In this document: positions 7,987-15,428 of the stretch, in pieces
How the letters are laid out: each line of letters opens with the position of its first letter
Numbering within the stretch: the first letter of the stretch is position 1
Source of the DNA: Stenotrophomonas sepilia
Lineage (GTDB): Bacteria > Pseudomonadota > Gammaproteobacteria > Xanthomonadales > Xanthomonadaceae
Direction of reading: 5' to 3'
Length of the DNA stretch: 41,031 bases
Assembly: GCF_003244875.1 (NCBI RefSeq)
Contig: NZ_LXXZ01000034.1
Location: 1-41,031, forward strand
Position numbers and translations under genes: made by a program
Notes under the pieces: generated by a model
The model's input: only the letters and a program-made list of their open reading frames with translations
The model's database searches: none
What the model was told of the DNA's origin: nothing

Positions 7987-8086
7987 GTGGGTGCGGACCG
8001 TTGGTCCGCACACCTCTGCCTGCGGTAGAGCCGAGCCCATGCTCGGCTGCTTGCTGCCGGCCAGCCGAGCATGGGCTCGGCTCTAC
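7987..8086. repeat. SMAG-type REP cluster between lipA and prc
   Basis: A hairpin at 7991-8011 (GTGCGGACC/GGTCCGCAC) preceded by a GTGG variant of the GTAG terminus is followed by a perfect 24-bp inverted pair (8025-8048 and 8063-8086, beginning GTAGAGCCGAGCCCATG). It lies between the lipA stop and the prc upstream region and is likely transcribed as part of the lipA 3' untranslated region. Confidence 0.8.
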
Positions 8087-8232
8087 ATGCATTCACAATT
8101 TGCTACACCGGCCCGGCTAGGCTGGTTTTCCACCGAGCGCGGCCGGGTGACAAACCCGGCAACTTTCGGCACTGTCGGGGTGTCTAAACACCTTGCAGTC
8201 TCCCCCTTGGCAAGGCGCCTTCGAGCACGTCA

Positions 8233-10410
8233 ATGAAATTCAAAGCCCCCGCATTCCTGATGGCCCTGGCGCTGGTCGCGCCGCTGGCGCTGGCGGCCAA
8301 GGCCGACTCGCCTGCATTGCCCGCTGCGGCAACTGCCGATCAGGTGACCACCTCCAAGCTGGTATATGGCCTGTTGTCCGACAGTCGTTACGCCTACCGC
8401 CCGCGTGCGCTGGACGAGGCCACCTCCAAGGACGTGTTCAAGCGCTATCTGGAGACGCTGGACGGCGCCAAACAGTATTTCACCCAGGCCGACGTGGCGC
8501 GCTTCGCGCCCTTCGAAGCCAACATCTCCTCGGCCATCCGTGGCGGCGAACTGGAACCGGCGTTCCAGGTGTTCGCGGTCTACAAGCAGCGTGTCGGCGA
8601 ACGTGTGGCCTTTGCGCGCAAGCTGCTCAAGCAGGAGCCGGACTTCACCACCGACGAGCGCTTCGAGTACGACCGCAAGAAGGTGCCGTGGGCGGCCAGC
8701 AGCGCCGAGCTGGATGAGCTGTGGCGCAAGTCGGTGAAGAACGACTGGCTGCGCCTGAAGCTCGCAGGCAAGAAGCCGGACGATATCCGCAAGACGCTGG
8801 ACAAGCGCTACGCGACGCTGGAGAAGTCGGTCAATGAGCTGAAGGGCGAAGACGTCTTCCAGTTCTTCATGAATTCGTACACCAGCGCGGTTGATCCGCA
8901 CACCGATTACTTCACCCCGCGCACGGCCGAGAACTTCAACCAGGCGATGTCGCTGTCGCTGGAAGGCATCGGTGCGCAGCTGCAGCGCCAGGACGACGTG
9001 GTGGTGATCCGCGAGATCATCGCCGGCGGCCCGGCTGCGGTGGACGGCACGCTGAAGCCGGGTGACCGCATCGTCGGCGTTGGCCAGGGCAAGTCTGGCC
9101 AGGTCGAGGACGTGATCGGCTGGCGCATCGACGATGTGGTGGCCAAGATCCGCGGCGCCAAGGACACCCAGGTCAAGCTGGAGTTCATTCCGGCTGCCGA
9201 AGGTGCCGACGGCAAGCACCACACCCTGGTACTGACCCGGCAGAAGGTGCGCCTGGCCGAACAGGCCGCCAAGGGCGAGACCATGACCATTCCGGCCGCC
9301 AACGGCGAGCCGGCACGGAAGATCGGCGTGATCAAGCTGCCGACTTTCTACCAGGACTTCGAAGGCCGTCGCCGCAACGCCGCCGACTATGCTTCGGCCA
9401 CCCGCGACGTGGCCAAGCTGCTGGCTGGTTTCAAGAACGACAAGCTGGACGGCGTGGTGCTGGACCTACGCAACAATGGCGGCGGTTCGCTGGATGAAGC
9501 CATCGAACTGACCGGCCTGTTCATCGAGCAGGGCCCGGTGGTGCAGGTGCGTGAGTCTGGTGGCCGCGTCACCGTCAACAGCGACCGCAACCAGGGTGTG
9601 GCGTGGGATGGCCCGCTGGCGGTGCTGATCAACCGCGGTTCGGCCTCGGCCTCGGAGATCTTCGCCGGTGCGATCCAGGATTATGGTCGTGGCCTGGTGA
9701 TCGGTGAAACCAGCTTCGGCAAGGGCACCGTGCAGAACATCGTCGACCTCGACCGTTGGCCGAGTGGCGAGACCCAGCGCTTCGGCCAGGTCAAGCTGAC
9801 CATCGCCCAGTTCTTCCGCATCAGCGGCAGCAGCACCCAGCACAAGGGCGTGGTGCCGGACCTGGCCTTCCCGGCCAGCGTCGATGCCACCGAGTTCGGC
9901 GAGAGCACCTACGATAACGCCCTGCCGTGGACCCGCATCGCCGCCGTGCCGCACACCCAGTACGGCAACTTCGCGCCGCTGCTGCCGAAGCTGGAGGTCC
10001 GCCACGACGCGCGAATCGCCACCGACAAGGAATTCCAGTGGTGGAACGAGGACGTGCAGCAGTTCCGGACCGAGGCGGCGAAGAAGTACATCTCGCTCAA
10101 CGAGGCCACCCGTCGCGCCGAACGCGAGCGCCAGGACGCCCAGCGCAAGGAACGCCAGCTGCAGCGCAAGGAGCTGGGCCTGGCCCTGGACCCGCTGGCC
10201 GATGACAGCAGTGATGATGGCCTGACCGGCAACGAACGCGACATCGTGAAGGATGCCGCCCGCGAGAAGGCCGCCGAAAAGCGTCCGGACCCGCTGCTGC
10301 GCGAGTCGGCCTCGATCCTGGCCGACGCGGTGAACCTGCTGGCCAATGACCGTCCGCTGTCGGCCCAGGTGCTGCCGCAGTCCACCGGCGCGGGGCGTTG
10401 GGCGGACTGA
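8233..10410 (+). CDS. prc: Carboxy-terminal (tail-specific) processing protease Prc
   Basis: A 725-residue periplasmic protease of family S41A. A Sec signal (1-22, ending LALAA) precedes an N-terminal helical domain (about 35-235), a PDZ domain (about 240-340) that binds the C-termini of substrates, the S41 core (about 360-560) and a C-terminal DUF3340-type region with a highly charged helical stretch (about 620-660). The catalytic residues match E. coli Prc (Ser430/Asp441/Lys455) in exact relative spacing: Ser472, Asp483 and Lys497, in the blocks NRGSASASEIFAGA, QDYG and FGKGTVQ. Prc trims penicillin-binding proteins and degrades peptidoglycan hydrolases in enterics, which fits the wall-related genes nearby. 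No strong ribosome site precedes the ATG. Confidence 0.95.
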   Translation: MKFKAPAFLMALALVAPLALAAKADSPALPAAATADQVTTSKLVYGLLSDSRYAYRPRALDEATSKDVFKRYLETLDGAKQYFTQADVARFAPFEANISSAIRGGELEPAFQVFAVYKQRVGERVAFARKLLKQEPDFTTDERFEYDRKKVPWAASSAELDELWRKSVKNDWLRLKLAGKKPDDIRKTLDKRYATLEKSVNELKGEDVFQFFMNSYTSAVDPHTDYFTPRTAENFNQAMSLSLEGIGAQLQRQDDVVVIREIIAGGPAAVDGTLKPGDRIVGVGQGKSGQVEDVIGWRIDDVVAKIRGAKDTQVKLEFIPAAEGADGKHHTLVLTRQKVRLAEQAAKGETMTIPAANGEPARKIGVIKLPTFYQDFEGRRRNAADYASATRDVAKLLAGFKNDKLDGVVLDLRNNGGGSLDEAIELTGLFIEQGPVVQVRESGGRVTVNSDRNQGVAWDGPLAVLINRGSASASEIFAGAIQDYGRGLVIGETSFGKGTVQNIVDLDRWPSGETQRFGQVKLTIAQFFRISGSSTQHKGVVPDLAFPASVDATEFGESTYDNALPWTRIAAVPHTQYGNFAPLLPKLEVRHDARIATDKEFQWWNEDVQQFRTEAAKKYISLNEATRRAERERQDAQRKERQLQRKELGLALDPLADDSSDDGLTGNERDIVKDAAREKAAEKRPDPLLRESASILADAVNLLANDRPLSAQVLPQSTGAGRWAD

Positions 10411-10435
10411 GCCGGAGGCGGCGCACGACATCCGC

Positions 10436-10466
10436 AGGGGCCGGCATTGCCGGCCCCTATCTGTTT
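10436..10466 (+). terminator. Rho-independent terminator of prc
   Basis: A perfect 10-bp stem (AGGGGCCGGC / GCCGGCCCCT, loop ATT) followed by a T-rich tail, 25 bp after the prc stop. Confidence 0.85.
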
Positions 10467-10644
10467 GGGAAGCCCATTCCCGGTCGCGCCGGGCCATGCC
10501 CGGGCCAATGAAGTGCCGCAAACGACTTGATCCCCTCCGTCCCCTTTTACGTGCATGAACCGGGAGCAACGTGGGGGGGCATATCGACCTGCCGCACACG
10601 GGGGCGGGACTACCCTTGGTGCTTCCGTCCTCGCAGGAGTACCC

Positions 10645-11241
10645 ATGCGGGCCTCCCGTCTTTCCCGCGCTGCCATGGCGTGCGCCAGCGCCTTGATCCT
10701 TTCGGCCTGTGGTGGCCGCGCCGCCGACAGCACCGTGCTGCGCGAGTCTTTCGATTCCGGCGATACCTTCTCGCGCACCGTTGAGGGACGCCCCGGCGAA
10801 GCCTGCGAGGCCGCGCGCCGCACGCTGCTCAGCCAAGGCTATGCCATCGCCCGCTCCGATGACGCACAGGTGGAGGGCAACAAGAACTTCCAGCCGCGCG
10901 AGGATGACCATGAGCAGCTGGTGCTGCGCATCTCCTGCGCCCCGCGCGGCAGCCAGACGCTGGTGTTCGTCAGTGCCGTGCAGGACCGCTACGCGCTGAA
11001 GAAGAGCCCGACCTCGGCCAGTGTCGGCGTGGGTGCGCTGGGCTCGGTGTCGCTGCCGTTCGGCAGCAACGACGACTCGCTGGTGAAGGTGGCCAGCAGC
11101 ACGGTCACGGATGCCGAGTTCTATCGTCGCTTCTTCCAGCGCCTGCAGCAGTATCTGCCGGCCGCGGCTGGCACGCCATCGCCATCGCCGTCGCCGGCAG
11201 CGGCGCCGGAACCCGCACCGGCGGTCACGGACCAGGGCTGA
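10645..11241 (+). CDS. DUF2242-like lipoprotein
   Basis: A 198-residue predicted lipoprotein: the hydrophobic signal ends in a lipobox LSAC with Cys at about residue 22. The body (FDSGDTFSRTVEGRP...CEAARRTLLSQGYAI...GNKNFQPREDDHEQLVLRISC) resembles DUF2242 proteins, a family without known function. Two Cys in the body (in GEACEAARR and LRISCAPR) could form a disulfide. The C-terminal ~30 residues are Pro/Ser/Ala-rich and probably flexible. The start at 10645 is supported by CAGGAGT seven bases upstream and by the signal peptide; an upstream in-frame ATG at 10555 lacks both. The next gene begins 2 bp after the stop, so they form an operon. Confidence 0.75.
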   Translation: MRASRLSRAAMACASALILSACGGRAADSTVLRESFDSGDTFSRTVEGRPGEACEAARRTLLSQGYAIARSDDAQVEGNKNFQPREDDHEQLVLRISCAPRGSQTLVFVSAVQDRYALKKSPTSASVGVGALGSVSLPFGSNDDSLVKVASSTVTDAEFYRRFFQRLQQYLPAAAGTPSPSPSPAAAPEPAPAVTDQG

Positions 11242-11243
11242 GT

Positions 11244-12494
11244 GTGCGCGGCAGGTGGCTGATTGCAGCCCTGCTGGCGCCCGCGTGGGTCGTGGCAGCG
11301 CCATCCCCGGACTGTACGCAGGGCCTGCTGCAGCGGTTGGGGTGGCGCTTCGAAGAAGCGTCCCTCACCGCGCCGCAGGTGCGCGGTGGTCCCGTATGTA
11401 CGCGTGCCTCGCTGGCTGATTCACAGGCGGCCGGCGACCTGCAGGTGCGGTGGCCGGCGGCGCTGCCCGCTGCCGCTCGGCAGGCACTGCAGCAGCAGCT
11501 GCTGGATGACCCCGCCACCGTCTGCGCCTATGCCTTCGAGCTGGGGGCGGCCACGCGGCGCGCGACTTCGGCATTGCAGGGCAATCCCACGTTCCGCTTC
11601 TCCGGCCCGCAGCTGGGATGGATCGGCTTCGGATTGCAGGGCGCACCGGCACAGGGTTGGCAGCGTACGCGCAGTTTCGGTCGTGGCTTCGTGCCCCGCG
11701 CGGGCAACAGCCATGCGCTGCAGGCGTTCTACAGCGGTGCCGTGCGTGCCGAATGCGGTGTCGGCCGCCAGGTCGCACAGCTGGCCACCCAGCGCGAGCT
11801 GTATGGCGATGCTGCGTTCGACACCGGGTTCGCAGCGGAGGAACTGTCGATCGGCACCTTCCTCGCGCTGCACGACACCGACAGCATCCTGCTCGGCGCG
11901 CATGCGGGCGACCTCTTCGCCGATGGCAAGGCGGTGCGCACCTCGGCGATGGGGCGGCAGGCGTTCGTGGGCGTGCCCGGTTTCATCGAACATGTGTACG
12001 ACAAAGGCACGCTGGACGACCTGAGCAACCAGGCCGAGAACTTCGTGGTGGTCGAGGTGGGCGAGGGCGCTGCGCAGGCGCTGGCGCTGCACGCCGGCCT
12101 GGCCTGGTACGACCAGCGCAATGCCGAGCTCTGGCAACTGGCGCAGGACATTCCGCGCGCCGGCCAGCGCTATTTCGAGCGCCTGCTGTTCGAGCGCGAT
12201 CCACAGCTGCGCGCACGCCTGGCACCGCGCTACCACGCGGCTCTGGTGCGCATGGATCAGCTGCTGGACGATCCGTTCTACCAGCAGTTCGTGATCTACG
12301 TGCATCCGCGCGGTATACGTCCTATCGGCTACCACATCGTCCGCCTGCTCGATCGCAACCCGAGAACGCCGTTTTCGATCGACCTGGCGGTGCACAATCT
12401 GCATACCACGCTCTACCGGCGTTGGCGCGAGGCGCAACTGCGCCACTGCGCGGCTACCGGCAGGCCAGGCAGCCTGACCCTAGACCCCAACTGA
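11244..12494 (+). CDS. Exported protein of unknown function
   Basis: A 416-residue protein I do not recognise. A GTG start lies 2 bp after the preceding stop. The N-terminus (RGRWLIAALLAPAWVVAAPSP) is a clear Sec signal with AxA-type cleavage near residue 19. The rest is soluble, with no further membrane segment, four or five Cys (in CTQG, VCTRAS, VCAYAF, ECGVG and RHCAATG) and a C-terminal block rich in aromatic residues (FYQQFVIYVHPRG...GYHIVRLLDRN). Coding character is good: GC-rich third positions across the whole length. The tight coupling to the lipoprotein upstream suggests a shared envelope function, but I cannot assign one. Confidence 0.7.
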   Translation: MRGRWLIAALLAPAWVVAAPSPDCTQGLLQRLGWRFEEASLTAPQVRGGPVCTRASLADSQAAGDLQVRWPAALPAAARQALQQQLLDDPATVCAYAFELGAATRRATSALQGNPTFRFSGPQLGWIGFGLQGAPAQGWQRTRSFGRGFVPRAGNSHALQAFYSGAVRAECGVGRQVAQLATQRELYGDAAFDTGFAAEELSIGTFLALHDTDSILLGAHAGDLFADGKAVRTSAMGRQAFVGVPGFIEHVYDKGTLDDLSNQAENFVVVEVGEGAAQALALHAGLAWYDQRNAELWQLAQDIPRAGQRYFERLLFERDPQLRARLAPRYHAALVRMDQLLDDPFYQQFVIYVHPRGIRPIGYHIVRLLDRNPRTPFSIDLAVHNLHTTLYRRWREAQLRHCAATGRPGSLTLDPN

Positions 12495-12504
12495 AGGTGA
12501 AACA

Positions 12505-13410
12505 ATGGATATTGCAATGATCGGCCTCGGCCGCATGGGCGCCAACATGGCCCAGCGCCTGCATCGCGGCGGCCACCGCGTGGTCGGCTACGACCCGGGC
12601 GAAAGTGCGCGCCAGCGCGCTGCAGAAGCCGGCCTGGAAGTGGTTGATTCGCTGGCCGCCGCCGTGGCCGCGCTGCCGGTGCCGCGCGTGGTGTGGCTGA
12701 TGGTGCCGGCGGGTGAAACCGTCGACCAGACGCTGGGACAGCTGACCCCGCACCTGGCCGAGGGTGACATCGTCATCGACGGCGGCAACTCCAACTACCA
12801 GGACTCGATCCGTCGCGCCAAGGCGCTGGCGGAGGACGATCTGGGCTACGTCGACTGCGGCACCAGCGGCGGCGTGTGGGGCCTGCAGGAAGGCTACAGC
12901 CTGATGGTCGGTGGCGAAGCGCCGGTGGTGGAGCAGATCGCACCGCTGCTGCGCACGCTGGCTCCGGCGGAGGATCGCGGCTGGGCGCGTGTTGGTCCAT
13001 CCGGCGCCGGCCATTTCACCAAGATGGTCCACAACGGCATCGAATACGGAATGATGCAGGCCTATGCCGAAGGCTTCGCGCTGATGGAGCGCAAGCAGGA
13101 AATGGAACTGGACCTGGCCCAGGTGGCCGAAGTCTGGCGCCACGGCAGCGTGGTGCGTTCGTGGCTGCTGGACCTGAGTACCGAAGCACTCAAGCGCAAT
13201 CCGTCGCTGGATGGCATCGCGCCATACGTGGAGGATTCCGGCGAAGGCCGCTGGACCGTGGCCGAAGCCATCGCGCTGGACGTGCCGGCACCGGTGATCA
13301 CGTTGTCGCTGCTGGAGCGCCTGCGTTCGCGCGAATCGAATTCGTTCACCGATCGCCTGCTGTCGGCGATGCGCAATGAATTCGGCGGCCACGCCATCAA
13401 GAAGTCGTAA
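12505..13410 (+). CDS. gnd: 6-phosphogluconate dehydrogenase, decarboxylating (short form)
   Basis: A 301-residue enzyme that oxidises 6-phosphogluconate to ribulose 5-phosphate and CO2. The N-terminal Rossmann motif GLGRMG (7-12) binds the cofactor. The substrate-binding signatures are DGGNSNYQDS and CGTSGGVWGLQEGYSLMVGG, and the catalytic Lys is in GHFTKMVHNGIEYGMMQ. At about 300 residues it belongs to the short GntZ/YqeC class, which often prefers NAD, rather than the ~470-residue NADP form. A good ribosome site (GAAGGTGA) lies 6 bases before the ATG, 10 bp after the previous stop, so it could be co-transcribed with the two preceding genes. Confidence 0.93.
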   Translation: MDIAMIGLGRMGANMAQRLHRGGHRVVGYDPGESARQRAAEAGLEVVDSLAAAVAALPVPRVVWLMVPAGETVDQTLGQLTPHLAEGDIVIDGGNSNYQDSIRRAKALAEDDLGYVDCGTSGGVWGLQEGYSLMVGGEAPVVEQIAPLLRTLAPAEDRGWARVGPSGAGHFTKMVHNGIEYGMMQAYAEGFALMERKQEMELDLAQVAEVWRHGSVVRSWLLDLSTEALKRNPSLDGIAPYVEDSGEGRWTVAEAIALDVPAPVITLSLLERLRSRESNSFTDRLLSAMRNEFGGHAIKKS

Positions 13411-13420
13411 GCACTGCGGT

Positions 13421-13509
13421 GGGGTCAGAGTCCTTCGGCGTTGCCGAAGGGATCCGACCCCGGGCAGATCGGGGTCGGATCCCTTTCCGCAGGAAAGGGC
13501 TCTGACCCC
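13421..13509. repeat. Palindromic repeat, second family (GGGGTC...GACCCC), tandem pair
   Basis: Two adjacent long hairpins, 13421-13461 and 13471-13509, both bounded by GGGGTC and GACCCC. The second has arms GGGGTCGGATCCCTTTCC and GGAAAGGGCTCTGACCCC around GCA. A single related copy lies at 35471-35508. The family lacks GTAG and is distinct from SMAG. It sits 10 bp after the gnd stop. Confidence 0.7.
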
Positions 13510-13517
13510 ATGCAGCC

Positions 13518-13591
13518 AGTCGAGCATGGCTCGACTCTACAAAAGCCGTCTCTGATCGTTGCCACGTCATCCACGCATGGCGTGGATCTAC
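13518..13591 (-). repeat. Two SMAG-type REP monomers
   Basis: Hairpins AGTCGAGC/GCTCGACT with terminal CTAC (13518-13540) and ATCCACGC/GCGTGGAT with terminal CTAC (13569-13591). Both read GTAG on the minus strand. The second ends 3 bp from the stop of the oxidoreductase gene. Confidence 0.7.
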
Positions 13592-13594
13592 TGG

Positions 13595-14638
13595 TCAGTC
13601 CAACGCGATCCGCCGCCCTTCGCGCGCGCTGTCCATGCCGGCCTGCAGCAGCCGCATCAACTGCAATGCCTGCATCGGGCTGACCGTCGCTTCGCCGTCG
13701 CCGTGCATCGCCGCTGCGAACTGCGCATACAACCGACGATAGTCGCCGGGCAGGTTGTCGACGGTGCTGCGCAGAACATTGTCTTCTGCATCACAGCGCA
13801 CCAGTTCGCCATGCCGGGGATCGATGCCCCAACCGGGCGCACCCGGCGCTACGCCGCGGCGCAGCTGGGCCTCCTGCACATCCAGGCCGTACTTGATCCA
13901 GCTGGCCTTGCTGCCATGCACGCTGAAGTGCGGGGCAGGGGCAGCCACCAGCGAACCGGCATGCACGATGGCGCGATGCCGCGGGTAGTGCAGTACGGCG
14001 TGGAAGTAGTCGATGCCGGCGCCACCTTGGCGCTGCACGGCCAGATCCGCATCGATGGCGTCGGGCCAGCCGAACAGCACCAGCATCTGGTCCAGCAGGT
14101 GCGGGCCGAGGTCGTACCACAGGCCACTGCCTGGCCCGTCCTGTTCGCGCCAACGGTCGCGCACCTGCGGCCGGTAGCGGTCGAAATGCGCATGGCATTC
14201 GGCCACCTCGCCCAGCGTGCCTTCGGACAGCAGCGCCTGCAGCGTGAGGAAGTCGGCATCGAAGCGCCGGTTCTGGAACACGGTGGCGATGCGGCCGGCG
14301 TCGCGTGCTGCGGCCAGTACTGTTTCCGCTTCGGCCACATCCAGCGCAAAGGGTTTGTCGACCAGCACGTGCTTGCCGGCGGCCAGCGCGGCCATCGCCA
14401 GTGGCACGTGCTGTTCGTTCGGCGTGGCGATCACCACCGCATCCACCGCTGGATCGTCGAACACGTCCTGTGGCGTTGCACGCACGTGTACGTTGCTGAA
14501 CGTGCGCAGCAACGTGTCGCGCTGCGAGCTGACGATGCTGTGCAGGACCAGGCCGGGCGTGTGCTGGATCAGAGGGGCATGGAAGACGCGGCCGGCGAGG
14601 CCGTAGCCGATCAGGGCCAGGTGCAGGTCGGGGCGCAT
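13595..14638 (-). CDS. Gfo/Idh/MocA family NAD(P)-dependent oxidoreductase
   Basis: A 347-residue dehydrogenase. The N-terminal Rossmann fold starts LHLALIGYGLAGRVFH and contains the family motif GKHVLVDKPFALD, whose Lys-Pro pair contacts cofactor and substrate. The central block WYDLGPHLLDQML carries the conserved Asp and His of the active site. The family acts on sugars, inositols and related polyols; the substrate here cannot be read from sequence, although the fold resembles E. coli YdgJ. The start at 14638 is chosen because a GGAG lies 8 bases upstream and the Rossmann strand begins directly after it, while the frame is open far upstream. It is transcribed convergently to gnd. Confidence 0.88.
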   Translation of the reverse strand: MRPDLHLALIGYGLAGRVFHAPLIQHTPGLVLHSIVSSQRDTLLRTFSNVHVRATPQDVFDDPAVDAVVIATPNEQHVPLAMAALAAGKHVLVDKPFALDVAEAETVLAAARDAGRIATVFQNRRFDADFLTLQALLSEGTLGEVAECHAHFDRYRPQVRDRWREQDGPGSGLWYDLGPHLLDQMLVLFGWPDAIDADLAVQRQGGAGIDYFHAVLHYPRHRAIVHAGSLVAAPAPHFSVHGSKASWIKYGLDVQEAQLRRGVAPGAPGWGIDPRHGELVRCDAEDNVLRSTVDNLPGDYRRLYAQFAAAMHGDGEATVSPMQALQLMRLLQAGMDSAREGRRIALD

Positions 14639-14810
14639 GGCAGAGCTCCGGCTGGGGGGGAAGGGCAGGGTAAACGACGGATGCGGACAGCCCAAAACTG
14701 AACCGTTGCCGTTGGAAACGCTTCGATTCACGGCGGCATGACCGCGACGCCACGCCTGCTCTACGTGCGCTTGTCCAGACTGGCAGCACATCCCGAAGGA
14801 GAACGACACG

Positions 14811-15197
14811 ATGAGCAATACCACTCGCACGCTGATTGCTTCTGCCCTGACGCTGGGCCTGGCACTGTCCTCCTCGGCCGCCTTCGCCAAGGACCCGGCC
14901 GCGAAGAGCCCGCCGGCCACCAGCGCACATCCGGCTACCCATGCGGATCGCCATGATTCCAACGAACCGGTGACCGACAGCTGGATCACCACCAAGGTGA
15001 AGGCGGACCTGCTGACCAGCAGCAACGTCCCCGGCACCGAGATCAAGGTGGAAACGGTGAACGGCGTGGTCAGCCTGAGCGGCACCGTGGCCACCCAGGC
15101 CGAGAAGGACAAGGCGGTCACCACCGCCAAGGGCATCAAGGGCGTGACCCGCGTCGATGCCGCCGCATTGAAGGTCAGCGCTGCCGCCAAGCGCTGA
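14811..15197 (+). CDS. BON-domain periplasmic protein (OsmY-like)
   Basis: A 128-residue exported protein with a Sec signal peptide (about 1-26, ending SSAAFA) and one BON domain (about 52-125: DSWITTKVKADLL...VNGVVSLSGTVATQAEKDKAV...GIKGVTRVD). BON domains bind membranes or lipids; OsmY-type proteins are periplasmic and often induced by osmotic or envelope stress. E. coli OsmY has two BON domains, so this is a single-domain relative. A good ribosome site (GAAGGAGA) precedes the ATG. A GC-rich hairpin follows. Confidence 0.88.
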   Translation: MSNTTRTLIASALTLGLALSSSAAFAKDPAAKSPPATSAHPATHADRHDSNEPVTDSWITTKVKADLLTSSNVPGTEIKVETVNGVVSLSGTVATQAEKDKAVTTAKGIKGVTRVDAAALKVSAAAKR

Positions 15198-15204
15198 ACC
15201 GGTT

Positions 15205-15227
15205 GGGCGCCCCCGCGTGGGGCGCCC
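15205..15227 (+). terminator. Hairpin after the BON-domain gene
   Basis: A perfect 9-bp stem (GGGCGCCCC / GGGGCGCCC) with a 5-base loop, 8 bp after the stop. There is no U-tract, so termination efficiency is uncertain. Confidence 0.45.
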
Positions 15228-15235
15228 GGTGACCT

Positions 15236-15295
15236 GTAGCGCCGAGCCACGCTCGGCTGGAACTCCAAGGCAGCCGAGCATGGGCTTGGCCCTAC
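15236..15295. repeat. SMAG-type REP pair
   Basis: GTAGCGCCGAGCC...GCTCGGCT (from 15236) faces a second copy AGCCGAGCATGGGCTTGGCCCTAC (ending 15295). The arms are imperfect, an older or diverged pair. Confidence 0.7.
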
Positions 15296-15428
15296 AGGTC
15301 TGATTGCCAACCCGTTCAGCCGACCGCGCTGGAAATTCCAGAGTTGTGACCGCCTGCGCTATATTGCCGGTTCCGCCGCAACCGGGCTCGACCCGGCCAA
15401 CGCGTCGCGGCAGAGCTGACGAGGAACT

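Noticed and set aside
9466..11304. A 612-codon open frame on the minus strand over prc and the DUF2242-like gene
   Set aside because: It is antisense to genes with intact catalytic or lipoprotein motifs and crosses a clear prc terminator.
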